A stretch of 40,683 bases of DNA. It comes from Pseudobutyrivibrio xylanivorans DSM 14809 (GTDB lineage Bacteria; Bacillota; Clostridia; Lachnospirales; Lachnospiraceae). Below are positions 25,715 through 34,879 of this stretch, piece after piece; positions within the stretch are counted from its first letter, which is position 1, and every line of letters begins with the position of its first letter. Position numbers and translations under genes: made by a program. Location: the NCBI RefSeq assembly GCF_900141825.1, contig NZ_FQYQ01000025.1:1-40683 (forward strand), read 5' to 3'. The notes under the pieces are model-generated. The model ran no database searches. It worked only from the letters and a program-made list of their open reading frames with translations, and was not told where the DNA came from.

Positions 25715-26407
25715 CTATGCGATGAACAAAATATATAAAGTAGCTAATAGTTCTACAAAACCTATAACCAGAATAATCATAAACTGCTTCTTATTTGGCT
25801 TCGGAACCTTGAAGTTACCTACAAATAATAGCGATATAATTAACATAAGCCAAAAATAGAAAATAGTTAAATCAGCTTCAAGAAACCAATGTAAGACCAA
25901 AACCAGCGGAAAGATTAACGCTGCTGTAGTAACAGGTAATCCTGTAAAATATGACTTTCCTTTTATCTGAGCTTCCTCTGCGCGTTCATCAGAAGTAGCA
26001 TTAAAATATGCCAAGCGAATAAGGGCCGCTAAAACATATGCTGCTGCAATTGTAATTAAAAGCAAAATCATAGAATAGTGATCTGGTCTTTCAGCTTTTC
26101 TTCCAAGATCTGTCAAAATACCACTAACTCTTAACTGTGCAATACCAATAGATGCTGGAAGTACACCAAAACATATTAAATCAGAAAGGGAATCAATCTG
26201 AATTCCAAATTCCTTTTCCATCTCTGTTCTGTCTTTTTTTGTACGAGCGACTTTTCCATCAAAACCATCAAGTAATCCTGAAATCATCAGGAATAATGTT
26301 CCACAATATGGATGGCCAATACCTGTCATTGTAACAATAATACCTACCACACCAGAAATAGTTGATAAGTATGTCAATATTACTGTGTAATCATAAACTC
26401 CAATCAT
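25715..26407 (-). CDS. CDP-alcohol phosphatidyltransferase, PssA-like
   Basis: This 230-residue integral membrane protein carries the complete CDP-alcohol phosphotransferase motif: Asp47, Asp50-Gly51, Ala54-Arg55, Gly68, Asp72 and Asp76, around LLDGFDGKVART and FGIQIDSLSDLICFG. The SLSDLICFGVLPA variant is characteristic of CDP-diacylglycerol-serine O-phosphatidyltransferases, with about seven helices. It would make phosphatidylserine from CDP-diacylglycerol and serine. The frame is open ten codons further, but GAGAGGGA marks the ATG at 26407, leaving a 16-base gap from the GtrII-type gene. No phosphatidylserine decarboxylase gene is adjacent. Its location between two glycan-modifying enzymes is unusual for a housekeeping phospholipid gene. 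Confidence 0.85.
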   Translation of the reverse strand: MIGVYDYTVILTYLSTISGVVGIIVTMTGIGHPYCGTLFLMISGLLDGFDGKVARTKKDRTEMEKEFGIQIDSLSDLICFGVLPASIGIAQLRVSGILTDLGRKAERPDHYSMILLLITIAAAYVLAALIRLAYFNATSDERAEEAQIKGKSYFTGLPVTTAALIFPLVLVLHWFLEADLTIFYFWLMLIISLLFVGNFKVPKPNKKQFMIILVIGFVELLATLYILFIA

Positions 26408-26423
26408 AACATTCCCTCTCTTA

Positions 26424-28016
26424 TTAGTTTTCTTCACCCATTTTAACTATCACTTTATTATCAATGATAGCTATTCCGCCTTCATTTGGGTATGTAGGCA
26501 TAGCTTTAACTTCTGGCAGTTCCGATACTTCATTTTCCTCATCTATAATTATCTTTTCATTTCCTATTCCAAGATGATCTCTCATAAACTGAACATTTAC
26601 GCCATAATTTATCATCTCTTCTAAAGAATTATAATACTTTTCAAGCTGAATACCATCTAATTCTTCCTTTTCTGCTACCTCATTGATTGTAGAATCTTCC
26701 ACGTTATTAAATCCAACAAATACAATATCCATGTCATCAGAGAATCCTGGGGTCGCTTTTATATTTGCAATAAGCGCTGTCATGTACACTACAGCCTGCT
26801 CCTGAAAAATAGCAGCCTTGTTATAAGCTGCGTTATCCAAATAAACATAACCCAGTGTTACAACTGATGTGCAAATTATCATAATAAATGCTATAAGTTG
26901 TGCCGCCTTGTTTGCTATAGCGTTTTCGAATTCTTCGAATCTTTCTATTAAAATCAAAGGAATGATGAACACAAACACTTCTGCATAAATCATAAGTGTA
27001 GTCACTGCAAACATATCACTGGTTGATAAAAGATATACAACCATCATGGCTACTGGAATAAGAACAGCTCCAACAATAGATGAAAGCTTTACTACCAACT
27101 TAGCCTGAGATTTTATAAGTAACATTACTATCATTACTACAGATAGGATGAAGATAAGTAATGTCAACATTCTTAAGTATCTAAGGGCGTTAATTCCTTC
27201 CATTCTAAATGTCAGAAAATTCTTAATCGCATTAGCAAATACCTTTGGAAACTTTGCAATATTATATGGCTCAGTCCAGCCCTTATAATCGTTAGGAGTA
27301 ATATGCTTAATCTTAATAAATATCTTTGAAATCACTGCCCAAATTCCAAGTCCCAGGCCAAGCTCAATCAAATCACTGACACCAGCTATTGCGTATTTAG
27401 CTACTGACTCTGTCTTACCATCTATTACATCTAAAAGCATCTTAAGAAGAAACAGTGTTACAACTACTCCTAGATATGCCTGATAAATACTAAGTGTAAG
27501 TGCTAACCAAAGAGAACTTATAAAAACATTCTTAACAGATAATTCCTTTATAAGTACTCTTGCAGCCTGAAAAGCGAATACCAATCCCATGAAATATGGC
27601 CAGCTGGTAAACATAAATGAAAATACACTTGTTACCATTGGAAAAACAACCATCAATCCACCGATAATAGTTGCTATAAGCTTTGACTTTATTTCAAAAA
27701 TATCCATTAGAATCATGCCTGCGATTCCAATAAATACTATTGACATAAAGCCGTTAAATAGTGGAAGGGAAAATGTCTTAGTGGTATATACCATCAATCT
27801 GTATAGAATACCAAGGCCCCATCTGTTTACTTCATATGAAGCTCCAAGTGAAAACAGACAGTGGCTATTATCATGAACTGAAAGTCTGTTAAACAATGCA
27901 AATCCATGCGCAAACAATCCAAAGACTATCACTGAAAAGAATACATACTTCTGAGTCTCAGTTAGACGACCTATGAATTCTTTAATTTTCCCTTCAATGG
28001 TACTTGTTACGTTCAT
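26424..28016 (-). CDS. GtrII-type (Glucos_trans_II) membrane glucosyltransferase
   Basis: This 530-residue protein has about ten to twelve helices. The first external loop carries the family-defining HDNSHCLFSLGASYEVNRWG (around Asp49), followed by GILYRLMVYTTK. Later segments MFTSWPYFMGLVFAFQAARV and LALTLSIYQAYLGVVVTLFL are also typical of the 'glucosyltransferase domain-containing protein' family. Serotype-converting GtrII adds glucosyl groups from undecaprenyl-phosphate glucose. The C-terminal 120 residues appear soluble and lie outside. It is tightly packed, one base after the YfhO-like gene, and AAGGGA precedes its ATG. Confidence 0.82.
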   Translation of the reverse strand: MNVTSTIEGKIKEFIGRLTETQKYVFFSVIVFGLFAHGFALFNRLSVHDNSHCLFSLGASYEVNRWGLGILYRLMVYTTKTFSLPLFNGFMSIVFIGIAGMILMDIFEIKSKLIATIIGGLMVVFPMVTSVFSFMFTSWPYFMGLVFAFQAARVLIKELSVKNVFISSLWLALTLSIYQAYLGVVVTLFLLKMLLDVIDGKTESVAKYAIAGVSDLIELGLGLGIWAVISKIFIKIKHITPNDYKGWTEPYNIAKFPKVFANAIKNFLTFRMEGINALRYLRMLTLLIFILSVVMIVMLLIKSQAKLVVKLSSIVGAVLIPVAMMVVYLLSTSDMFAVTTLMIYAEVFVFIIPLILIERFEEFENAIANKAAQLIAFIMIICTSVVTLGYVYLDNAAYNKAAIFQEQAVVYMTALIANIKATPGFSDDMDIVFVGFNNVEDSTINEVAEKEELDGIQLEKYYNSLEEMINYGVNVQFMRDHLGIGNEKIIIDEENEVSELPEVKAMPTYPNEGGIAIIDNKVIVKMGEEN

Positions 28017-28017
28017 C

Positions 28018-30270
28018 TTATTGTCCCTTCTTTTTCTTAAATATGATAATCATTCCGATAAATGAAATCCATCCTATGGCTGCCACTATAAGTCCTAATT
28101 TCAAACCTGGCGTACAGTAGCTAAACTCTATATTATGATTTCCTGATGGTACCTTTATAAGCATCATGCCACCGGATTTAATAATATCTGTTTTTATGCC
28201 ATCAATTGTGGCTGTCCATCCTTCATCATATGGAACACTAAAATATACATATGTATCCTTATCATAGCCTGTTACACATTTCATACCATGGCCATCCTTT
28301 GTAAAACCAAGAACAGATCCATATGTATTATCCACCACATACTCATCTATAGACTTTTCAAAATTAATATCACCAGCTTTTGTTTCTACTAAGTCAGTTT
28401 TAATTTCTTCTGTAATATCATCTTCAGCTAAGACTGCGCTATCCATAAGGGCAATAGCACGCTGATTAACTGGAAGGCTCTTTAACTCATCCAGTGTTAT
28501 ATATGAATCCACGGCAAAGCCTATTGGGCAAGCGCCGGTCTCCATCAAATATGCCTTACTTAAATCCGTATCATACTCATCTACAACTGTTCCTGCACTT
28601 TCCTCATACATAAGGTAATATTTACCTCCGAGAAGGGCTGCCAGTCCAGGAATATCATTCTTTGGCATACCTGCCACATTATGGTAATAATCAAATAAAT
28701 CTTCAAACTCTATAATACTGTTAGCATTTGTGGAAGTCTGATTTGTAAATCCTGCTACATGAGCTTCCATGCTAATAAGGTTCATTGTATTGTTAAGTCT
28801 GTACTGCTGACTAGGGAGTTCCAGTTCCTTAGCGATATCGTACTTCTGCTTATAAGCCTGATATCCCATCCAGTCGCAAGTCTTATAAATATAAGTGGTG
28901 CAAAGCATAAGACCTAATGATACTATGCACACATTCGTAAATACGTTTTTATAACTAATGTTTTGTTTTGAAACAATATAGTTTGTTACTAGCGCACCAA
29001 TAATTGCTAGCGCTACAAGTGTATAGAATCTTACTCCACGAAGAATCCATGTATTTCCCTGTGCGTTTAATACGTTTAGTATATTAATAGCTATTACAAA
29101 AACTGCTATAGCAGCTATGTATATGATTGTTCCGGTCTTTGTAGCCTTTACATCTGGTTCTTCTAACATCATTACAGATGCAAGGGCAACCATCAGTGAG
29201 AACATATACCACCATCTCATCTGCGCGGCACTATACATATAAAACAAATCACTAAGTAATGGTATAAAGCTTGCCACTGTACAAAAGATTATTATTCTTG
29301 AAAGCCAGTCTCTCTTTTTGATAATGTATGCTAGCACTAGAACCAGACCAAACAGTGGCATATACATACCATGACTTGAAAAATTCTGCTCCGATATTAC
29401 ACTAACAGATGTCATAGTCTCAGCAGGTAGCAATAAACTCTTCAGAATATACATATAATCAGGAAGAGTAGTCTTAAGCATGGAAAGGAATCCACTAAAC
29501 TGACCTGTTCTAGGATTTCCAGTAACGAACAATATGTTAGGAATAAACATAAATGCAGCCATGGCTACACCTAACACTCCACATCCAATGCATTTAAATA
29601 TATCTGTAACTAATGTCTTGATATCTTTGCTTGCAAATCTAAAGAGGTAATAGATTACTAAAAATACCACCTCTCCTATAAAGAAGAAATAGTTAATAAA
29701 GCAATTTAGAAATATCGTAAATACGAAGAATCTACAATCGTTCTTTTCTTTAAAAATCTCTAATCCAATTAGCATTAGTGGGAAAAACACTATAGCATCA
29801 TGGAAGTGATAGAAAAGCATGTTAATTATCGAGAAGCCTGAAAATGCATAAAGCACTGATCCAAGCACAGCCCACTTGCTCTCATTAACAAACCTTCGTA
29901 AGTACAGGCAAGATGTTACTCCGGCAAAAGCAAACTTCAGCATAAATAACCATGCCACTATATAAGGAAAAGCATTAGCTGGAAATAGCATACTTAACCA
30001 GAAAAATGGTCCGCCTAATTCGTAAAAGCTGTATGCTTGAATCGTAGATGTTCCTAAATCCACATCCCAGCTAAATCCGCTAAAACCACCGTCTAACAAA
30101 TCTTTATGAAGACCTATAGTAAATGGTATCTGTTGATCATTAAAATCATTTGTTAACACAAAAAAACCCTTGCCCTTTATTACCAATGGTAATAAAGCAA
30201 GGCAAGCTATCATAAAACATATTAAAAATGATTGAACGTAATCTCGTTTAATCCATTCTTTTACTTTCAT
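28018..30270 (-). CDS. YfhO family membrane protein (GT-C-like)
   Basis: This 750-residue polytopic protein has about thirteen helices. The first loop contains LTNDFNDQQIPF (Asp42, Asp45) and then DLGTSTIQAYSFYELGGPFF, the characteristic opening of YfhO proteins, which glycosylate lipoteichoic acids or similar polymers in Bacillus and Listeria. A C-terminal extracytoplasmic region (about 480-715) ends in a final helix and a basic tail. GTG at 30273 and ATG at 30270 are adjacent; the ATG has better spacing from AAGGA. It follows the GT4 gene by 14-17 bases. The donor is presumably a polyprenyl-phosphate sugar. Confidence 0.85.
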   Translation of the reverse strand: MKVKEWIKRDYVQSFLICFMIACLALLPLVIKGKGFFVLTNDFNDQQIPFTIGLHKDLLDGGFSGFSWDVDLGTSTIQAYSFYELGGPFFWLSMLFPANAFPYIVAWLFMLKFAFAGVTSCLYLRRFVNESKWAVLGSVLYAFSGFSIINMLFYHFHDAIVFFPLMLIGLEIFKEKNDCRFFVFTIFLNCFINYFFFIGEVVFLVIYYLFRFASKDIKTLVTDIFKCIGCGVLGVAMAAFMFIPNILFVTGNPRTGQFSGFLSMLKTTLPDYMYILKSLLLPAETMTSVSVISEQNFSSHGMYMPLFGLVLVLAYIIKKRDWLSRIIIFCTVASFIPLLSDLFYMYSAAQMRWWYMFSLMVALASVMMLEEPDVKATKTGTIIYIAAIAVFVIAINILNVLNAQGNTWILRGVRFYTLVALAIIGALVTNYIVSKQNISYKNVFTNVCIVSLGLMLCTTYIYKTCDWMGYQAYKQKYDIAKELELPSQQYRLNNTMNLISMEAHVAGFTNQTSTNANSIIEFEDLFDYYHNVAGMPKNDIPGLAALLGGKYYLMYEESAGTVVDEYDTDLSKAYLMETGACPIGFAVDSYITLDELKSLPVNQRAIALMDSAVLAEDDITEEIKTDLVETKAGDINFEKSIDEYVVDNTYGSVLGFTKDGHGMKCVTGYDKDTYVYFSVPYDEGWTATIDGIKTDIIKSGGMMLIKVPSGNHNIEFSYCTPGLKLGLIVAAIGWISFIGMIIIFKKKKGQ

Positions 30271-30287
30271 CACATTAAATCCTTATA

Positions 30288-31454
30288 CTATAAGCCCATA
30301 CTCTGCTTTGCAATCTGGCTATAAGAAAATGTCTTCATTCCCTTAGTCTCAGCAATCTGTTTCATATTGTTGTATACTTCAGGTGAATTGAGAACTGTTG
30401 TAATTACTTTTTCCAGTTCTTCTTCTGTATCCTCATAAAGGAACTTAACATTACCACCTAAATCTACATGAGTGGTACCGTCCCAATATTTACAAATCAT
30501 AGGCTTTCCTATGCCAACTACCTGCTCCCAGAATACGGAATGTCGTCCTGGAAAGACAACCAAGTCTGCACTGCCATAATATTCAAGTGTTCTATTGGAA
30601 TCAATCCAACCAATATACTGACAGTTGTCACTTATTTCTGCATTAACTGCATCCCTAAGCTCATCAACTACTGAGCCAAAAACAATAAGCTTTATCTTTG
30701 GGTTAGCCATCTTATTGATAACCTTCATAAGGGTAACTGTCTGGCGCTTAGCCATATCAATCTTTCCACCAGTTATAATAAGGATATCATCATCCGCTAT
30801 GCCGTACTTATTTCTGATCTCTCGTCTTGTTTCCTGAGAGAGAGCTTTTGGGACATCATCGTCATCTACACCCATAACTAAAAGCTCCAATTTATCCTCT
30901 GGAAGACCGTATATATTCTTCAAAAAATCCACTCTTGCAGGCATTACTCCATAGAATTTTGTAACGTATGGTATCAGCTTTCTTGCATAATGCTTCCACA
31001 CAATTTTATGAAGAATATTTTTCGAAATCCAATTTGTAGCTGAGTTGGAAAAATCAGCATGATTATCGGCATAAACCACCACATCTGGATGCTTCTTTAC
31101 ATAATCTACTATTACGGTAGTGTCCTGAAAACTCACACTATGTAAAAAAAGAATGTCTGGTTTTTCTTTTTCCAATGCAGCCATAAGTCCTTCGAAGCGC
31201 TTGAGCTTCTTTGTGAACTCATCCTTACCCTGCATTTTTAAGCGGATTACCTTTACACCATCATCGTTCACATATTCATCTCGCTCATCCCAAATAACAT
31301 TTCCCTTATCATCATTAATCCAATGAGATGTAATGTCAGTAACTTCCATTCCCATTTTTTTATGGTACTTTGAAAGCTGCTGATCCTGATAAGACCATCC
31401 ATCTGTGAATAAGCTATTCAAACTGATATGAACAATTTTTTTATTAATACTCAT
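30288..31454 (-). CDS. GT4-like glycosyltransferase
   Basis: This is a 388-residue, soluble GT-B protein. An N-terminal acceptor domain begins KKIVHISLNSLFTDGWSYQD. The linker and donor domain has VMGVDDDDVPKALSQETRRE, ILIITGGKIDMAKRQ and FPGRHSVFWEQVVGIGKPMI, the GT4-type donor-site Glu region. Its EX7E motif is altered to a Ser-x-x-x-Glu-Gln type. It works in the cytoplasm, probably adding a sugar to the lipid-linked repeat unit. The stop of the preceding GT-C-like gene lies one base before its ATG, and AGGAG lies inside that stop region with long spacing, so translational coupling is likely. Confidence 0.8.
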   Translation of the reverse strand: MSINKKIVHISLNSLFTDGWSYQDQQLSKYHKKMGMEVTDITSHWINDDKGNVIWDERDEYVNDDGVKVIRLKMQGKDEFTKKLKRFEGLMAALEKEKPDILFLHSVSFQDTTVIVDYVKKHPDVVVYADNHADFSNSATNWISKNILHKIVWKHYARKLIPYVTKFYGVMPARVDFLKNIYGLPEDKLELLVMGVDDDDVPKALSQETRREIRNKYGIADDDILIITGGKIDMAKRQTVTLMKVINKMANPKIKLIVFGSVVDELRDAVNAEISDNCQYIGWIDSNRTLEYYGSADLVVFPGRHSVFWEQVVGIGKPMICKYWDGTTHVDLGGNVKFLYEDTEEELEKVITTVLNSPEVYNNMKQIAETKGMKTFSYSQIAKQSMGL

Positions 31455-31455
31455 T

Positions 31456-32985
31456 TTAGTTTGCCACTCCTAAATAGAACTTACCGAATTGTGCACATGA
31501 CATATCGTGCTCCGCTAACCAAGCTACAGCCTCATCATTTTCTACTGAACAAATATATACATCACCTTTAATAGCATCATCATGAATATATTCTGTAAAA
31601 TCATATCCTTCGAAACTTTTCGGCTGAAGGAATTTTGCATGTTCGTCCTCATAAACTACTGTTTCAACATATTTATCTACGGGATACTGCGTATAACATA
31701 GCACTCTAGGATGCCTTATATCTTGAATATGTATTGTACCTTCATAGTTTTGGGCAAATATTAATACTTCCTGTACTCCATTTGGTAATATATTAAAAAT
31801 AGATGCATTGTAATCTATAAAATAGAATTTCGCAAACATGATACCATTTATAGAATAAAGCAACACCATAATAATTGTTGCAGCAATCTTCCATTTTTTA
31901 CATAATCCAATCGTACAATTAATTCCTGATGCAACAAAAAAGAACAACGGTATGAACAATATATTTAGTCTCTCAAAATTTGCAACTATAAAGCAACCCA
32001 TGACAAATCCACATGCAAGCCATATCCACATAATTACTGCACGTTTGCTTCTTTTAATCACTTCTTTTATTAAACCAATAACCAAAAAAATATTAGAAAT
32101 TTTGAAATAAATGCCGTATTTTGGAACAGAATCATGTGTCACATAATCGTATTGTGTCCAGAAAAATGACAGCATTCTTTTAATATTTTCAATTGATGGT
32201 TTAACATCATCACTCCTAAAATATCCAAGTTTTGGTATTGATATTATGTTTGTACGTATTTCTTCTATAAAGCCCATATTGATAGCTATAAACAGAAATA
32301 ATGGAAATGAAACAACTGCTAGAACGATTGTATATATCAATATAGATTTTATTGTAATCTCTTTCTTCAGATAAAGAAAAAGAATAGTACCATATACTAA
32401 AAAAGGCATTACAATCCATGGAGACGCATAGCTATACAACGTTATCCCCATAAAAATAGCCGCAAGAATAGTTTTCCATAATACATTTCTAGATGTAATC
32501 AGGAGATACATTGCAATTGTCACAAAACCTATGAAGAAATTACAATCCAATCCCCAGCGACTCATTATCAAATGCCATGGTGAGATAGCAAAAATAAATG
32601 TTGCCCAGAAAGCTATTTTTTCTTCAGCTATTTCCTTCATCAACAAATAAATAAAAACTAGTGTTATACACGCCAGCAATGCTTGTGGTAACCGCACTGC
32701 AACAGGCCTAAATCCTAATATTTTAATAAACAACATTTGGATGTAGCATTGCACCGCACTCATACCACTTCCCCATGATTCTAGATATATTGGATTGTGA
32801 TAGCCATGAGAATCAATTCCATAATTCAACATAGAATATGCTTCATATGCAGAGAATGACTCATCCAAAAAATAGTTGTACTCTCCAGGTATTCGCCCAA
32901 TATATGCCAGTCTGAGCACACAACCAATAACTATAACTGAAACCAGTTTATATTTATTTATATATTTGCTTACTTTCTCAAACAT
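31456..32985 (-). CDS. GT-C membrane glycosyltransferase (PMT/GT39-like)
   Basis: This 509-residue protein has about twelve helices. The first external loop has NYFLDESFSAYEAYSMLNYG (Asp41-Glu42) followed by SGMSAVQCYIQMLFIKILGF, and RLPQALLACITLVFIYLLMK follows. This is the arrangement of the PMT_2/ArnT/GT39 group, in which the Asp-Glu pair is catalytic. PWHLIMSRWGLDCN is also a familiar Firmicute PMT-like segment. A short C-terminal soluble domain (about 400-509) lies outside. AGGAG precedes the ATG by five bases. It belongs to a close-packed series with genes on both sides less than 20 bases away. Confidence 0.82.
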   Translation of the reverse strand: MFEKVSKYINKYKLVSVIVIGCVLRLAYIGRIPGEYNYFLDESFSAYEAYSMLNYGIDSHGYHNPIYLESWGSGMSAVQCYIQMLFIKILGFRPVAVRLPQALLACITLVFIYLLMKEIAEEKIAFWATFIFAISPWHLIMSRWGLDCNFFIGFVTIAMYLLITSRNVLWKTILAAIFMGITLYSYASPWIVMPFLVYGTILFLYLKKEITIKSILIYTIVLAVVSFPLFLFIAINMGFIEEIRTNIISIPKLGYFRSDDVKPSIENIKRMLSFFWTQYDYVTHDSVPKYGIYFKISNIFLVIGLIKEVIKRSKRAVIMWIWLACGFVMGCFIVANFERLNILFIPLFFFVASGINCTIGLCKKWKIAATIIMVLLYSINGIMFAKFYFIDYNASIFNILPNGVQEVLIFAQNYEGTIHIQDIRHPRVLCYTQYPVDKYVETVVYEDEHAKFLQPKSFEGYDFTEYIHDDAIKGDVYICSVENDEAVAWLAEHDMSCAQFGKFYLGVAN

Positions 32986-33000
32986 TTTTTACTCCTAATA

Positions 33001-34875
33001 TTACTCTACAAGTTTCAACATACCTGTTGCTTTATCAACTAGATATAGTGAAAGACTTCTAATATCCTCCTTATTCACAAAAACATCTGAATATGTTGTG
33101 TCTAAGTTTTCTGTCACTCGATATATAGCAACATAATCATAATTAGAAGCCAGTAGCTCTTTAAAATCATTTAACGAAATTCCAGATTCATCAACTGAAC
33201 TTGAAATATATATATCACTAAAGGTAATACTTCTTGGCTTTGAAATTGTAGCTAGTATAGGGTTATATGGCACATCTGCATCATCTCCAACCAATAAGAT
33301 TGAACATTCTTCTTCAGTGTTTCTATTAATCTTATCCGACAGGATATTAATAAGGCTTCGGTATTCTTTTGAAACCTCTACCGTATGTCTGGATGTATAT
33401 GCCTTTAATGTGTCAGTTTTGCTGTGACATACACTAGCCACGAACAATACTGAAATGATAATCATTAACACCTTGCTGGACATGCTACAGATAGCATCTC
33501 TTAAAAGCCATATTCCGTATAACAGGCCTGTTAAAAATACTATTCCACAGTATCTGTCAAAGGAAGCAAGATATGATGCCTCTTCCTCTGAGAAACGTGA
33601 CACATAAAGTGGAAACAGCGACAGAATATAGAATATAACTGTGACACTAGGAATGATTGCACCAGCGATAGCTGTTGCCTTTCCTACTCTACCATTTCTG
33701 TATAGCCTATGATTGAAAAGGATAAAGGCTATTGTCATTAGTGTCATTATGGAAACGTAATTGAATCCTAATCGCTCATAGTAAATGTATCTGTATGTAA
33801 TAGCCTCTCTAAAGGCATTATAAACAGATGTATAGAACTCACTACCATGACCCTGGATAGTAGCAATAGTACCTTTTACGTCAAATGGTGCGCTGAACTT
33901 CTGGTGTGTGTGTGAAACTCTAAGCTCAAGTTTCCATAACATTTTAGCTACAAGCATTGCTGCTATTGGACAAAGCCCCAAAAGCTTTTTCATCTTATTG
34001 TCTACCTGCTTAGCTGAAACGTAGTCGATTACATAATATAAGCCAATAAACATTGCCAAATATATTCCCACATCCTTAGCTAAGACCAATGTAGCACAAA
34101 GCATGGTGATATATATTTCGTAGAATAAATCCTTATTTCTTCTGAGTGCTATTGCAGCAAGTCCACATCCTCCCATTACGCCAAGGAATGGATCGATATA
34201 AAGTGACCCATACATATCCTTAAAGAAATAAAGTGGTGCTATCAAAGCGACAAGCCATAAAATAACGCCAGCTGCCTTTCTTACAATCCCGCTCTCCTTC
34301 ACCTTAATGAATGGAAGCATAATGATTACTACAAGAAGCTGATAGGCATAATAAGTCTTCCACTCAGCGAAGCCTCCGGTGCAAACCATGTTTACCTTTT
34401 CTAGTAGATATTGGAATAATGACATAGCAGGTGGATAAGAAGGGAATACTGCAGTGGAATTAGGTGCAGTTCCGAAATCATCCATTCTGGCCATGATGAC
34501 TACTGTATCTAACCAGTGAGAGAACTCATCGGTGGTCATAGCAAGTCTGCCTTTGTTCCAGTAAGCCAGTAAACCTGCTAAGATAGCGAAAACTACAGAG
34601 CCTGGTGTAATAAGATTTAATAGTCCCTTCTTAATAGATTCTGCATCATGATGCTTTATAATATGCCATATCGTAAATACGTACATAAAAAAAGCTAAGG
34701 CACAAATAACAATTGCACCTACCTGCAATATGTTAATCATGCCAAATAAAAATAATGTCAATATAATTCCCATGGAAGAAATAGGCAGAGCTTCCTCGAA
34801 AGCTCTGTCAAATCTAAAACATGCCATGACCGCAAATGCGGATATTATCAAAATAAATAAAATAATAGAAAGCAT
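33001..34875 (-). CDS. GT-C-like polytopic membrane protein, substrate unknown
   Basis: This 624-residue protein has about thirteen hydrophobic segments. After three helices a loop contains MTTDEFSHWLDTVVIM (Asp116-Glu117, His120), followed by FPSYPPAMSLFQYLLEK. This Asp-Glu-Phe-x-His-Trp pattern, with a later Tyr-Pro-Pro, occurs in a large set of Firmicute membrane proteins that I consider GT-C relatives. A C-terminal extracytoplasmic alpha/beta part (about 510-624) follows the last helix. GGAG sits seven bases before the ATG. It begins four bases after the GT2-GtrA fusion gene, whose lipid-linked sugar it could use. Confidence 0.65.
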   Translation of the reverse strand: MLSIILFILIISAFAVMACFRFDRAFEEALPISSMGIILTLFLFGMINILQVGAIVICALAFFMYVFTIWHIIKHHDAESIKKGLLNLITPGSVVFAILAGLLAYWNKGRLAMTTDEFSHWLDTVVIMARMDDFGTAPNSTAVFPSYPPAMSLFQYLLEKVNMVCTGGFAEWKTYYAYQLLVVIIMLPFIKVKESGIVRKAAGVILWLVALIAPLYFFKDMYGSLYIDPFLGVMGGCGLAAIALRRNKDLFYEIYITMLCATLVLAKDVGIYLAMFIGLYYVIDYVSAKQVDNKMKKLLGLCPIAAMLVAKMLWKLELRVSHTHQKFSAPFDVKGTIATIQGHGSEFYTSVYNAFREAITYRYIYYERLGFNYVSIMTLMTIAFILFNHRLYRNGRVGKATAIAGAIIPSVTVIFYILSLFPLYVSRFSEEEASYLASFDRYCGIVFLTGLLYGIWLLRDAICSMSSKVLMIIISVLFVASVCHSKTDTLKAYTSRHTVEVSKEYRSLINILSDKINRNTEEECSILLVGDDADVPYNPILATISKPRSITFSDIYISSSVDESGISLNDFKELLASNYDYVAIYRVTENLDTTYSDVFVNKEDIRSLSLYLVDKATGMLKLVE

Positions 34876-34879
34876 TTAC

